Shown piece by piece: positions 9,196 to 17,933 of a DNA stretch of 64,000 nt. Positions within the stretch are counted from its first letter, which is position 1; each line of letters opens with the position of its first letter. Where the stretch lies: assembly GCF_032586235.1 (NCBI RefSeq), contig NZ_JAWHTD010000007.1, positions 1-64,000 of the forward strand, read 5' to 3'. The DNA is from Aestuariicoccus sp032586235. Its GTDB lineage: Bacteria; Pseudomonadota; Alphaproteobacteria; Rhodobacterales; Rhodobacteraceae. The notes beneath the pieces are model-generated. The model had not been told where the DNA came from and ran no database searches. It saw nothing but the letters and a program-made list of their open reading frames with translations. The translations under genes and the position numbers were made by a program.

Positions 9196-10178
9196 TGCAC
9201 GAGCTTCTGGAGATCGAAAACCTCTCGGTCCGCTTTCCCGTCCGCAAGAAAGGCGCGGGTTGGGGGGCAAGGACCTACCTGACCGCCGTGGACAGCGTGA
9301 ATTTCACCGTCCGCAAAGGCGAGACGCTGGCCATCGTCGGCGAAAGCGGGTCGGGCAAGACCACGGCGGCGCTGGCCATCGCGCGGCTGGTCACGGGCGA
9401 GACGACAGGCCAGGTGCGGCTGGAGGGCAAGGACATCCTGCCGCTGCAACAGGAACAGTTGAAGGCGATGCGCCGACAGGTGCAGGTGATCTTTCAAGAC
9501 CCCTATTCCTCGCTCAACCCGCGTCAGCGGGCCGAGGATATCGTGCGCGAACCGCTCGACAGCCTGACCGACAAGAGTGCCGCTGAAAAGGCTGCCATCG
9601 TGGACGAGCTTTTCGCCGCCGTGGGTCTGCGGCCCGAGCAGAAGCGGCTTTTCCCGCACCAGTTCTCCGGCGGCCAGCGCCAGCGTATCGGCATCGCGCG
9701 CGCGCTTTCCACCCGGCCTGAGGTGATCATCTGCGACGAACCCGTCAGCGCGCTCGATGTTGCGGTGCAGGCGCAGATCCTCAACCTGTTGCGCAGGCTG
9801 CAGGCAGATTTCGGGCTGACCTATCTTTTCATCAGTCACGATCTCGGCGTCGTGCAGCACATGTGCGACAGCGTGGCGGTGATGTACATGGGCAAGATCG
9901 TGGAACATGCGGACCGCATCGCGCTCTTCTCCGATCCGCAGCATCCCTATACCGAGGCGCTTCTCTCCGCCGTTCCCTCCGTCGATGCGAAGCGGCGCGA
10001 GGAAACCCGGCGCATCCTCATCCCGGGCGATCCGCCCGATCCGCTGAACCTGCCCAAGGGCTGCCGTTTCGCCTCGCGCTGCCCGATCGCCGAGCCGCGC
10101 TGTTCGGAAAGCGAGCCGCCACTGAAGCCGGCCAGCAACGGCGGGCTTGTCGCATGCCATCTGCGCGAGGCCGGGTAA
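9195..10178 (+). CDS. ABC transporter ATP-binding protein, DppF/OppF type
   Basis: This 327-residue ATPase starts at the ATG overlapping the preceding stop (TGATG at 9193-9197). It has Walker A GESGSGKTT, signature SGGQRQRIGIARAL, Walker B VIICDEPVSALDVA, switch FISHDLGV, and the C-terminal PHPYTEALLSAVP-like region followed by a cysteine pair region (GCRFASRCPIAEPRC). An upstream extension of the frame to 9078 is rejected because it overlaps the previous gene without a ribosome site. It completes a full five-subunit importer with the four preceding genes. Confidence 0.93.
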   Translation: MHELLEIENLSVRFPVRKKGAGWGARTYLTAVDSVNFTVRKGETLAIVGESGSGKTTAALAIARLVTGETTGQVRLEGKDILPLQQEQLKAMRRQVQVIFQDPYSSLNPRQRAEDIVREPLDSLTDKSAAEKAAIVDELFAAVGLRPEQKRLFPHQFSGGQRQRIGIARALSTRPEVIICDEPVSALDVAVQAQILNLLRRLQADFGLTYLFISHDLGVVQHMCDSVAVMYMGKIVEHADRIALFSDPQHPYTEALLSAVPSVDAKRREETRRILIPGDPPDPLNLPKGCRFASRCPIAEPRCSESEPPLKPASNGGLVACHLREAG

Positions 10179-10211
10179 GCAGCCTGACGAATTCTAAGGA
10201 GGCGACCAGCA

Positions 10212-10835
10212 GTGGAGTTTGATTTCGAGGCCCTGCCCCCGCGCGACCGCTACCGCCTGCTTTGCAGTTTCGTGGCGCCCCGCCCCATCGCGCTGGTGAC
10301 GACCTGCGGATCGGATGGCACCGCCAATGCGGCCCCGATGAGTTTCTTCAACGTATTCTCGCAGGATCCGCCCATCGTGATCCTCGGCATCCAGACGCGC
10401 CCGGACGGGACCGAAAAAGACACCATCCGGAACATCCGCCGCAGTGGCGAATTCGTGGTGAACCTCTGCGACATGGCCATCGCACAGCAGATGGTGGATT
10501 GCGGCCATCCCTTTGCCGAGGACGTCGACGAGATCGTGCTTACCGGGCTGAGCCATGCGCCCTCGCTGAAGATCGCACCGCCCCGCGTGGCCGAGGCCCC
10601 GGCGTCGATGGAATGCCGCCTGTCGCAGTCGATCGACTATCCAAACCGCGCCATCGTGCTGGGGGAGGTCGTGCAGATGCACGTCCGCGATGCCTGTCTC
10701 GACGCCGATGGCCACTATGTCCGGCCCGAGGCCTACCAGCCCATCGCCCGCCTGCACGCGGAAAATTACATCGTCGCCGACCGCCAATTCGTTCTGACCG
10801 AAAGCGCCGATCTGTCCGACCGGCCAAGGCGCTAG
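10212..10835 (+). CDS. Flavin reductase-like / FMN-binding split-barrel protein
   Basis: This 207-residue protein has a flavin reductase-like domain. The N-terminal segment FVAPRPIALVTTCGSDGTANAAPMSFFNVFS is the FMN-binding split-barrel signature of flavoredoxin and flavin reductase relatives. It is followed by PPIVILGIQ and GEFVVNLCD. Such proteins bind FMN and either reduce it for a partner monooxygenase or act as small oxidoreductases. No monooxygenase is next to it here, so its partner is unknown. The GTG at 10212 is preceded by AAGGAGGCGA, a strong ribosome site. It is 33 bases after the last transporter gene and 10 bases before the deaminase-like gene, clearly in the operon. Confidence 0.85.
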   Translation: MEFDFEALPPRDRYRLLCSFVAPRPIALVTTCGSDGTANAAPMSFFNVFSQDPPIVILGIQTRPDGTEKDTIRNIRRSGEFVVNLCDMAIAQQMVDCGHPFAEDVDEIVLTGLSHAPSLKIAPPRVAEAPASMECRLSQSIDYPNRAIVLGEVVQMHVRDACLDADGHYVRPEAYQPIARLHAENYIVADRQFVLTESADLSDRPRR

Positions 10836-10845
10836 GGGGCAGAGC

Positions 10846-12048
10846 ATGGCCGAGCGCACCCTGCTTCTCCGCAACGTCCGGCCCGACGGAGGCGAGACGG
10901 TCGATGTCCTGATCCGCGACGGTCGCATCGCCCGCATCGCGCCCGGCCTGCCGGCCGACACGGCCGAGCAGAGCATCGACGGAGAAAATGCGATACTCCT
11001 GCCCGGGCTCATCGAGGCGCATACCCATCTCGACAAGAACCTGCTGGGCATGGGCTGGCGCCCGCATCAAGCGGGCCCGAGCCTGAAGGACAAGATCGAA
11101 ACCGAGCGGCGGCTGCGTCGGGAATGGGATATTGACCCGCACCGGCAGTCCATGCGGCAGGCGCTTCTCTCGCTGGGCCATGGGTCCACCGCGATCCGCA
11201 GCCACGTGGACATGGATACCGACTGCGGCATGGAGGGTTTCGAGGGCGTGTCGCAAACGCGCACGGCGCTCGCGGGGCTGATCGACATCCAGATCGTCGC
11301 CTTCCCGCAATCCGGCCTGCTGGTCCGCCCCGGGACATTCCAACTGATGGATGAGGCCCTGCGGCAGGGCGCGGACGTGGTCGGCGGTCTCGATCCCTGC
11401 AGCATGGACCGCGATCCGAAAGGGCATCTCGAGGCGGTGTTCTCACTGGCCGAGCGGCACGGCAAACCGGTCGACATCCATTTGCACGAACCGGGCGAGC
11501 TGGGCGCGTTTTCCATCGAACTGATCCTTGAGCACACCCGCGTCCATGGAATGCAGGGACAAGTGACGATCAGCCATGCATTCTGCCTTGGCATGCCGGA
11601 CCGGGACCGGGCATTGTCGCTCATCGACGATCTGGCGGAGGCACGTGTCCACATCGCGACCGTCGCCACCCCCTTCCGCCCGGTGCCGCTGGCTGACGAT
11701 CTGCGGGCGGCGGGCGTGACGCTTTGCGCCGGTTCCGACGGCATTCGCGATTGCTGGGGTCCTTATGGCAACGCCGACATGCTCGAGCGCGCGATGCATC
11801 TTGGTCTGCGCAACAACTTCCGCCGCGACGAGGATATCGAGTACGCGCTCTGGTGCTGCACCCACGGCGGTGCGCAAGTCATGGGCCTGAATGACTATGG
11901 CCTGACCGAAGGTTGCCGCGCCGATCTCGTACTCGTGGAGGCGGAGACACCCGCTCATGCGGTCGTCAACCACCCTCCGCGCAAGTTGATTCTGAAGGCT
12001 GGCCGGGTTGTGGCGAAAGAGGGCCGCGCCCTTCTCGCTGCCCCCTGA
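10846..12048 (+). CDS. Cytosine-deaminase-like amidohydrolase
   Basis: This 400-residue amidohydrolase-superfamily protein is closest in pattern to the CodA/cytosine deaminase group. The first metal motif is LIEAHTHLDKN (H59, H61; THLDK is typical of CodA-like enzymes). The second histidine is in DIHLHEPGELG, the third in TISHAFCLG, and the catalytic aspartate in AGSDGIRDCWGPYG. The last 60 residues restore the beta-sandwich. It should deaminate or hydrolyse a cyclic amidine/amide, probably the imported compound or a product of the other amidohydrolase. It is the final gene of the transporter operon. Substrate cannot be assigned. Confidence 0.87.
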   Translation: MAERTLLLRNVRPDGGETVDVLIRDGRIARIAPGLPADTAEQSIDGENAILLPGLIEAHTHLDKNLLGMGWRPHQAGPSLKDKIETERRLRREWDIDPHRQSMRQALLSLGHGSTAIRSHVDMDTDCGMEGFEGVSQTRTALAGLIDIQIVAFPQSGLLVRPGTFQLMDEALRQGADVVGGLDPCSMDRDPKGHLEAVFSLAERHGKPVDIHLHEPGELGAFSIELILEHTRVHGMQGQVTISHAFCLGMPDRDRALSLIDDLAEARVHIATVATPFRPVPLADDLRAAGVTLCAGSDGIRDCWGPYGNADMLERAMHLGLRNNFRRDEDIEYALWCCTHGGAQVMGLNDYGLTEGCRADLVLVEAETPAHAVVNHPPRKLILKAGRVVAKEGRALLAAP

Positions 12049-12049
12049 T

Positions 12050-13027
12050 CAGCTTGTCTGCGGCGTCCTTCGATGAACCTGATGTCTTGTTCATACGGTC
12101 ACTTTCGGGGTTCAGAAGAGCCTGAAATCCTCCATTGCGAAACCCCCTCCAAAAGTCCCACAGATGCTGACCGCCGAAGGGGCATCTGTGCCCGGCGTTC
12201 AGCTTTCCCACTTTGGCGCTAACCCCGCGCAGCAGCGGTCGCAGGCGTCGCCGAAACCACCCGCGCTGGCATTGAATTGCACGGGTTTCGCCTTTGAGGG
12301 GCAGTTATCGCCCCAGTAGGAAAGGTCACCCAGCAGGAAAAAATGCTGCCAGAACCCGACAGACCAATAATGAGCGACGAACCAGCCGGCACGCGCCTGA
12401 CAGAGCCGCTCAGGGCCCGAACATGGATTTTGCTGTTCACACACCTTCGTCAGAAAGGCCCTGTGTGATGCCCGAGGCGGTCGCTCGCGCAGCCGAAGCC
12501 GACGACCCCTCCGAAATTTCTCGCCTTGAGGAAAAAAAATCTCTGCGTGAGGGAGCAGCCGGATTGGGGAAGCAAAGCGCCGCGACGTTCGCCCCCCATT
12601 GGCGAGCGCACCGATTACTGATGGCGCCAAGAGTTGCGCCTTGGGCCCGTTGCCGTAACCACTGTAACAAGCCGGATTCACCCATTGATTTCAGCATATT
12701 GACTGATATTGCCACTCGTTCCGCTGGGACACTCTTGTCTGTCACGAGCCGTTGTCGAATCCGATGAGCTCAGATGGAGCCCAGGACGTCGAATGCTGTG
12801 AAGCTTGCAAGCATCTCTGAAAATCCTTGGCGGCAACGCGCCGGACCGAAAAGGCGGACAACGTGATCCGCCTGTGCCGTAATCCGCACACGGGACGGCT
12901 CGATTATATTCCGTTCTAGCCGCCTCATCCTAGACACATGACATCTCGCAAACCGCAAAAATTAGGGATTTTTTCCAAAATACGGTCGTGAAAATGGGTC
13001 CAAAACCCGCCTCCGAAAGGAGAATCG
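12050..13027. other. Decayed spacer of about 1 kb between the deaminase-like gene and the recombinase remnants
   Basis: Apart from the possible cysteine-rich fragment described separately, no open frame here has convincing coding character on either strand, and base composition is lower in GC than the flanks (for example 12930-13010). Short frames at 12437-12745 and 12770-12958 on the minus strand have some protein-like stretches but no recognisable domain. The stretch is best read as relics of an integrated element. Confidence 0.5.
12199..12460 (-). CDS. Possible small cysteine- and aromatic-rich protein or gene fragment
   Basis: The minus frame ending at 12199 carries a tail rich in tryptophan, phenylalanine and cysteine (AGWFVAHYWSVGFWQHFFLLG, then LSYWGDNCPSKAKPV and GDACDRCC). 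This looks more like real protein than antisense noise, because aromatic-rich stretches are rare by chance in high-GC sequence. The frame is open up to 12681, but the upstream half looks non-coding. A second minus frame at 12437-12745 ends close to where this composition begins. It may be the 3' end of a broken gene or a small ORF starting at a GTG near 12450. Family not recognised. Confidence 0.3.
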
Positions 13028-13353
13028 ATGGATGGCGATATCAAAAGTAAGTCAGGCCTCGAAGGCCTGAACGTAGCGCTTGACGCCTCGGCGAAACCGT
13101 ATCTCACGGCCAACCTCGAGCGATATCAGGCCTACCCTGATAATGCCGAACGACGGACGCGCAGAAGGAAGAGCTCCTGCAAAGCCTGTGGCAAATCATA
13201 GTGGGATTCGTCGAATTCGGGTTTGGCGTGCTTCCTCTGCAAGAAGTCTGTGGAAAAGACACAAAAAGCATCCCGCCAAGCGCAAACGACGCGTTTGATG
13301 CAGCATGCTCGGTTAAGCCCGAAAAGAACAACAAGGATGACATGCGCCCATAG
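13028..13353 (+). pseudogene. Small ORF of the recombinase-associated type, frameshifted
   Basis: An ATG at 13028 preceded by AAAGGAG opens a frame that stops after 57 codons at about 13201. A second frame then carries EELLQSLWQIIVGFVEFGFGV and runs to the stop at 13351-13353. The joined product would be about 108 residues. From memory, similar small proteins with an ELLxxLWxIM-VxFVxLGFG core lie beside serine recombinases in alphaproteobacteria. A frame change near 13150-13165 breaks it. It sits 12 bases upstream of the recombinase fragment and is likely part of the same decayed element. Function unknown. Confidence 0.5.
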
Positions 13354-13365
13354 GCGCAGTTCAGT

Positions 13366-13792
13366 ATGACGGATCAGTCAGGAGCACAGGGAAAAGACGT
13401 CAGCAACCTGTTGGCGTCAGTGGCTCAGCATCAAAGGCAAAAGAACGGTGAGCAAACGGTCAACCGCATGCGGGTTCGTATGCAGAATGGGTATTGGGTT
13501 TTTGCAGATTGATCGGCTCCTTGATCGCATCGTCGAGGCGAGCAACGGTTCCGTTGTCGCCGCATACGAGAAACGTATCGCCAAGCTCGAACGGGAAAAG
13601 CTTCTCTCACAAGAGCGACAGGCTCAGAATCGCAAACCACAACCCATTTTTGAGGTGTCGATCGAACCCGCCATACGGCCTTCCTCAAGCCCTTGGAATA
13701 TATCGAAATCTTCAGAATTGGCCCTGAAGAAAACAGTGCTCAGACCAGCCTTTGTCGAACCACTGTCCCACTGCCGAAATCAGAGGTTTTGA
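13366..13792 (+). pseudogene. Large serine recombinase remnant with internal deletion
   Basis: Two pieces of one site-specific recombinase are joined out of frame. The first (ATG 13366 to 13512) has SVAQHQRQKNGEQTVNRM and RMQNGYWVF, matching the segment after the catalytic domain where related enzymes read RMxARxxNGYWVFxAPxGY. The second (about 13495-13792) has QIDRLLDRIVEASN, then AYEKRIAKLEREKLL, and ends in LALKKTVLRPAFVEPLSHCRN, the coiled-coil and C-terminal tail of the same family. The N-terminal resolvase domain with the catalytic serine and the zinc-ribbon middle are missing. The deletion junction is near 13500. It lies 60 bases from tRNA-Arg and probably marks an element integrated there. 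It cannot be functional. Confidence 0.7.
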
Positions 13793-13852
13793 GCACTTAA
13801 ATCACCCTTACCATTCAAGGCCTTAGGTGAGGCTTCAGCCAAAAAAGTGAGA

Positions 13853-13929
<77 letters not shown>

Positions 13930-14150
13930 ATAACGCCTGAGCGATGCTTACGCGATATTTCCGCGGGTTGAAAGCAAAGAACCGCAGACCCGCGCGCCGC
14001 CGTTCCAGATCGTCCTTGTCGCCGGCGGGCATCACGCGTCGCCGGCTGGTGCGGGGAGTAGACGAAACCGCCGCGCCCCGCAATATGGAAAAGCGCTTGC
14101 GGAATTTTCCGCTTGGCGCATCTTGGCGTCGGTCTTGACGGAGTTCCAGA

Positions 14151-15635
14151 ATGGATCGTGCGCCTCTGACGCTTCTTGTGGGCCTTCAGGCCGTTGTCTC
14201 TGCCGCGTCGCTGGTCGTGGAAATCGTCGCCGGGCGGATGCTGGCACCCTATGTGGGCATGTCGCTTTACACCTGGACCTCGGTCATCGCGGTGGTGCTG
14301 GCGGGGTTTTCGGCCGGGCATTGGTGGGGCGGCGCGCTGGCCGAGCGCCCGGCCCAGCGCGCGCTGGCCGCCACGGGCTGGGCGCTGCTGGCCGCGGCGG
14401 TCTGCACGGCGCTAGCGGGCGGCGCGCTGCGGCTTGCCGCCGGGCCGGTGCTGGCGGCAGAGCCCGCGCCGGTGCTGGGTATCACGGCGCTGACGCTTGC
14501 GGCGTTCTTCCTGCCGTCCTTCTTTGCCGGCGTCCCGGCCCCGGTTCTGACGCGCGTGTCGCTCGACAGCGGCGGCGCGCAGGGGCGCGCCCTGGGGGCG
14601 ATGTTCGCCGCCGGGGCGCTCGGGGCCATCGCGGGCACGCTGCTGGCGGGGTTTTTCTTTATCTCGTGGCTGGGCAGCAGCGCCACGCTGGCCACGGTCT
14701 GCGTGGCCTATGTGCTTTGCGCGCTGCTCTGTTTCCGGATCGCTCGGGGGCTGCGCCCGGCCCCCTTGCTGGCGGCGGCGCTGGCGCTGGCGGCCGGGGG
14801 GCAGAGCCTTTTCGCCCCCAGCCCCTGCACCGTCGAAAGCCGCTATTTCTGTCTGACCGTGTCGGATGTGTCCGCCGACCCCGAGCGGCCTGCCCGCGCG
14901 CTGATCCTCGATCACCTGGTGCATGGCATCTCGGCGCGGGATCTGCCGCGGGTGATGTTCACCGACCACGCAGCAATGCTGGACGCGCTGGCGCGGCTGC
15001 GCGCGCCCTCCGCCGATTTTTCCAGCTTTCACATCGGCGGCGGCAATTACGCCCTGCCCCGGGCCTTCGCCGATCGCGGGCTGACCCGCATCGCGGTGGC
15101 CGAGATCGACCCAGAGGTCACCCGCCTGGCGACCCGGCAATTCTGGTTCGACCCGGCCGGCGCGACCATCTATCACGAGGACGCCCGGCGCGCGTTGGCC
15201 CGGCTCGACACCCGCTATGACGTGATCGTGGGGGATGCCTTCACCGACACGGCTGTGCCGCAGCACCTTGTGACCAAAGAGTTTTTCGCCCTCGTCCAAC
15301 AGCGCCTGACCCCCGGCGGCACATATTTGATGAACGTGATCGACTATGCCGACCGGCTAGAAGCGGTGGGCAGCCTCGTGGCGACCCTGCGCGAGGTCTT
15401 CCCGGTGGTCGAGGTCTGGACCGAGGCGCGCAGGCCCGCGCCAGGCGCGCGCGTCGTCATGGTGATCGTCGCGGGCGATGCCGAGACCCCGCAGGACAGC
15501 CTGATCGCACCCTCCCCCGACCGAACGCAATACGCCGCCCTCGCCCGCGGTTTCGTCGACCGGATCGCGGCGCGCGGCACGCTGCTCAGCGACGATTACG
15601 CGCCCATCGACCGGCTTGTGGGTGCCCGCGACTAG
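14151..15635 (+). CDS. Fused membrane transporter-like / spermidine-synthase-like protein
   Basis: This 494-residue protein combines an N-terminal membrane half of about seven or eight hydrophobic segments (residues about 8-225) with a C-terminal Rossmann domain of the spermidine synthase type. The latter contains FHIGGGNYALPRAFAD and IAVAEIDPEVTRLA (nucleotide-binding glycine loop and acidic residue), then DVIVGDAF. The family is annotated as fused MFS/spermidine synthase. Whether it makes or moves a polyamine is not established. The gene converges on sufS with 3 bases between the stops. Start chosen at the ATG after CGGAG. Confidence 0.85.
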   Translation: MDRAPLTLLVGLQAVVSAASLVVEIVAGRMLAPYVGMSLYTWTSVIAVVLAGFSAGHWWGGALAERPAQRALAATGWALLAAAVCTALAGGALRLAAGPVLAAEPAPVLGITALTLAAFFLPSFFAGVPAPVLTRVSLDSGGAQGRALGAMFAAGALGAIAGTLLAGFFFISWLGSSATLATVCVAYVLCALLCFRIARGLRPAPLLAAALALAAGGQSLFAPSPCTVESRYFCLTVSDVSADPERPARALILDHLVHGISARDLPRVMFTDHAAMLDALARLRAPSADFSSFHIGGGNYALPRAFADRGLTRIAVAEIDPEVTRLATRQFWFDPAGATIYHEDARRALARLDTRYDVIVGDAFTDTAVPQHLVTKEFFALVQQRLTPGGTYLMNVIDYADRLEAVGSLVATLREVFPVVEVWTEARRPAPGARVVMVIVAGDAETPQDSLIAPSPDRTQYAALARGFVDRIAARGTLLSDDYAPIDRLVGARD

Positions 15636-15638
15636 GGT

Positions 15639-16859
15639 TTAGCCGAAGAGTTCGTGCGCCAGTTCCAGCGCGTCGACAAGCGCGTCGACCTCGGCCTCGG
15701 TGTTGTACATGCCGAAGGACGCGCGACACGTGGCGTTCAGCCCCAGGAAATCCATCAGCGGGCCGGTGCAATGCTGGCCAGCGCGCACCGCGACCCCCTT
15801 CTTGTCGAGGATGGTCGAGATATCATGCGCATGGGCCGCGCCGGTCATGGTGAAGGAAAAGATCGCCGCCTTGTCGGGGGCCGTGCCCTGCACCTGAAGC
15901 CAGTTGAGCCCGCCCAGACGCTCGCGCGTGTAGTCGCGCAATTTCGCCTCATGCGCGGCGATGTTCTCGACGCCGATGTCCATCATATAGTTCAGCGCCA
16001 CGCCCAGCCCGATGGTCTGCACGATGCCGGGGGTTCCGGCCTCGAATTTCATCGGCGGGTCGTTCCAGGTGACCTCGTCCTTGTGCACCTCGCGGATCAT
16101 GTCGCCGCCGCCGATGAAGGGGATCATCTCGTCCATCCGCGCCCGCTTGATATGGATCGCGCCCGACCCGGACGGACCATAGAGCTTGTGCCCGGTGATG
16201 GCGTAGAAATCCGCGCCGATGTCCTCGACATCGACCGGCATATGCACCGCCGCCTGGCTGCCGTCGACCAGCACCGCAACGCCCTTTTCATGGGCGGCGG
16301 CGACGATGGATTTCACATCAACAACCGTTCCCAACACGTTGGAAAGATGGGTGATTGCAACCAGCTTGGTGTTGGGCGTGATGGCGTCGATCACCGCCTG
16401 CGGATCAAGCGCGCCGGTGCTGTCCACATCGACCCAGCGCAGCTTGACGCCCTGCCGCTCGCGCAGGAAATGCCAGGGCACGATGTTGGCGTGGTGCTCC
16501 ATCACCGACAGCACGATCTCGTCGCCCGGCCCCATGCGCGGCATGGCCCAGCCGTAGGCCACAAGGTTGATGCCCTCGGTGGTGCCCGAATTCAGCACGA
16601 TCTCGTCCTCGTCCCGCGCGCCGAGGAAGCGCGCGATGATGCCACGGGTGCTTTCGTATTTCTCGGTCGCGAGGTTGCTGAGGTAATGCAGCCCGCGATG
16701 GACGTTGGCGTATTCCTCGGAATAGGCGCGGGTCACCGCGTCGATGACGACCTGCGGCTTTTGCGCCGAGGCGCCGTTGTCGAGATAAACCAGCGGCTTG
16801 CCGTTCACCTCGCGCGTCAGGATGGGAAAATCCTTACGGATCTCGGTCACGTCATACAT
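15639..16859 (-). CDS. sufS: Cysteine desulfurase, class II (SufS)
   Basis: This 406-residue PLP enzyme takes sulfur from cysteine for Fe-S cluster assembly. The PLP lysine is K225 in ITGHKLYGPSGSG, the cofactor histidine lies in EHHANIVPWH, and the catalytic cysteine is C364 in VRAGQHCTGPLM, the SufS-type position. It is the last gene of the suf operon. Its ATG overlaps the preceding Yip1-like gene by 8 bases. No sufE, sufU, sufA or sufT follows; the next gene is convergent. The activator of this enzyme must be encoded elsewhere or replaced. Confidence 0.96.
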   Translation of the reverse strand: MYDVTEIRKDFPILTREVNGKPLVYLDNGASAQKPQVVIDAVTRAYSEEYANVHRGLHYLSNLATEKYESTRGIIARFLGARDEDEIVLNSGTTEGINLVAYGWAMPRMGPGDEIVLSVMEHHANIVPWHFLRERQGVKLRWVDVDSTGALDPQAVIDAITPNTKLVAITHLSNVLGTVVDVKSIVAAAHEKGVAVLVDGSQAAVHMPVDVEDIGADFYAITGHKLYGPSGSGAIHIKRARMDEMIPFIGGGDMIREVHKDEVTWNDPPMKFEAGTPGIVQTIGLGVALNYMMDIGVENIAAHEAKLRDYTRERLGGLNWLQVQGTAPDKAAIFSFTMTGAAHAHDISTILDKKGVAVRAGQHCTGPLMDFLGLNATCRASFGMYNTEAEVDALVDALELAHELFG

Positions 16860-17442
16860 AGCCAGCCAGCCCCGTCGTCGTCACGCCGATCAGCGAAAAG
16901 ATGATCGACACCCCAAGCGCCATGCCCGTCACGCCCAGAAGCAGGACAAGCGCCGATTTGAACAGGCTGCCGAATTCATGCGCAACCTCGATGAAATTCA
17001 CCAGGATCCAGACCCCGGCGATGGCGGCGGCGAACGCCAGGAACGCCCCCAGTTGCGGGCTTAACGGAATCAGCACCAGCATCGCAACCTGTACCAGCAT
17101 CCGCAGCGCCTGCAGCCAGATCAGCAAGAGCCCGACCGTCTCGATCCGCCCGGCGCCGCCCAGGGCCCGCCCGGTCCAGGTGATCGCCAGCGCCACGATC
17201 GCCAGCGATCCACCCAGCGACAGCATGAAGATCACCGGGCTGCCCAGGATCGGCTGCAAGGGCGACGCCGTCGGCGACATCTGCACCGACAGCGAAAACA
17301 ACAGCGCATTGAGCACGACCACCGTCGCGAAGGCCAGCAGCAGCGCCTCGTGGGTCAGCCGCAGCGACAGCAGCAGCCGCGCCACGTCCTGTGGGGCGAC
17401 AACGGTCTGCCACGCCAGGTTCAGAAATCCCGCGGGCGTCAC
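16852..17442 (-). CDS. YIP1-family membrane protein
   Basis: This 196-residue protein has about five hydrophobic segments (for example LLLAFATVVVLNALLFSL near 33-50 and ALVLLLGVTGMALGVSIIFSL near the end) and the overall pattern of bacterial Yip1-domain proteins. The GTG at 17442 is chosen because it overlaps the upstream gene's stop (GTGA). The frame is open much further upstream only as an antisense-like shadow of sufD. It lies inside the suf operon between sufD and sufS together with a second membrane protein. A role in Fe-S assembly is not known. Confidence 0.75.
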   Translation of the reverse strand: MTPAGFLNLAWQTVVAPQDVARLLLSLRLTHEALLLAFATVVVLNALLFSLSVQMSPTASPLQPILGSPVIFMLSLGGSLAIVALAITWTGRALGGAGRIETVGLLLIWLQALRMLVQVAMLVLIPLSPQLGAFLAFAAAIAGVWILVNFIEVAHEFGSLFKSALVLLLGVTGMALGVSIIFSLIGVTTTGLAGYV

Positions 17443-17930
17443 GCGGGCGCCTCCCCGCTTTCGGCCACGATCAGCGCGCGCAGCCAGAACCACAGGAAGA
17501 CCCCGAACCAGACGACGCCGACGATCTGCAATTCCAGCCCCGGACCGATGAACCCCGCGACCAGCCCGTGCAGCAGGATCAGCGGGCTCGCGGCCAAAAG
17601 GCTCCAGAACAGCGCCAGCCGCGCGCCATAGCCGGTGCCCTGCCCCCGCATCAGCCGCGCCACCAGGTGGCTGACGAAGGCGAGGAGGTAGAACAAAAGC
17701 GGTGCGATGAACATAAGTCCCATCAGCGACGCGCCCAGCAGCATGTTCAGCTCGGTGCCTTCCAGATGCGCCTCGCGCGCAAGACGCGGCCATTGCGCAA
17801 TGAACATCACGCAGCAAGCCCCCATCAGGAAGGCCAGCGCCCGCGCCTCGTTCTGCCCCATCGCGAGCAGGCGGCGCATCACCGCCCCCGGCCCGCGATA
17901 GGTGGCCGTTATGTCCGTAGTCAGCGCCAA
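17439..17930 (-). CDS. YIP1-like membrane protein
   Basis: This 163-residue protein has four to five transmembrane segments (LAFLMGACCVMFIAQWP, LLGASLMGLMFIAPLLFYLLAF, SLLAASPLILLHGLVAGFI, VGVVWFGVFLWFWLRALIV). It resembles the following gene in architecture, so the two could be halves of a heteromeric membrane unit or diverged duplicates. It starts 3 bases after the sufD stop and ends overlapping the next gene. Conserved presence in suf operons of related genomes is likely but was not checked. Confidence 0.7.
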   Translation of the reverse strand: MALTTDITATYRGPGAVMRRLLAMGQNEARALAFLMGACCVMFIAQWPRLAREAHLEGTELNMLLGASLMGLMFIAPLLFYLLAFVSHLVARLMRGQGTGYGARLALFWSLLAASPLILLHGLVAGFIGPGLELQIVGVVWFGVFLWFWLRALIVAESGEAPA

Positions 17931-17933
17931 GGC

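Noticed and set aside
13841..13846. T run after tRNA-Arg as a terminator
   Set aside because: No stable stem directly precedes it on the minus strand, so I did not list it separately.
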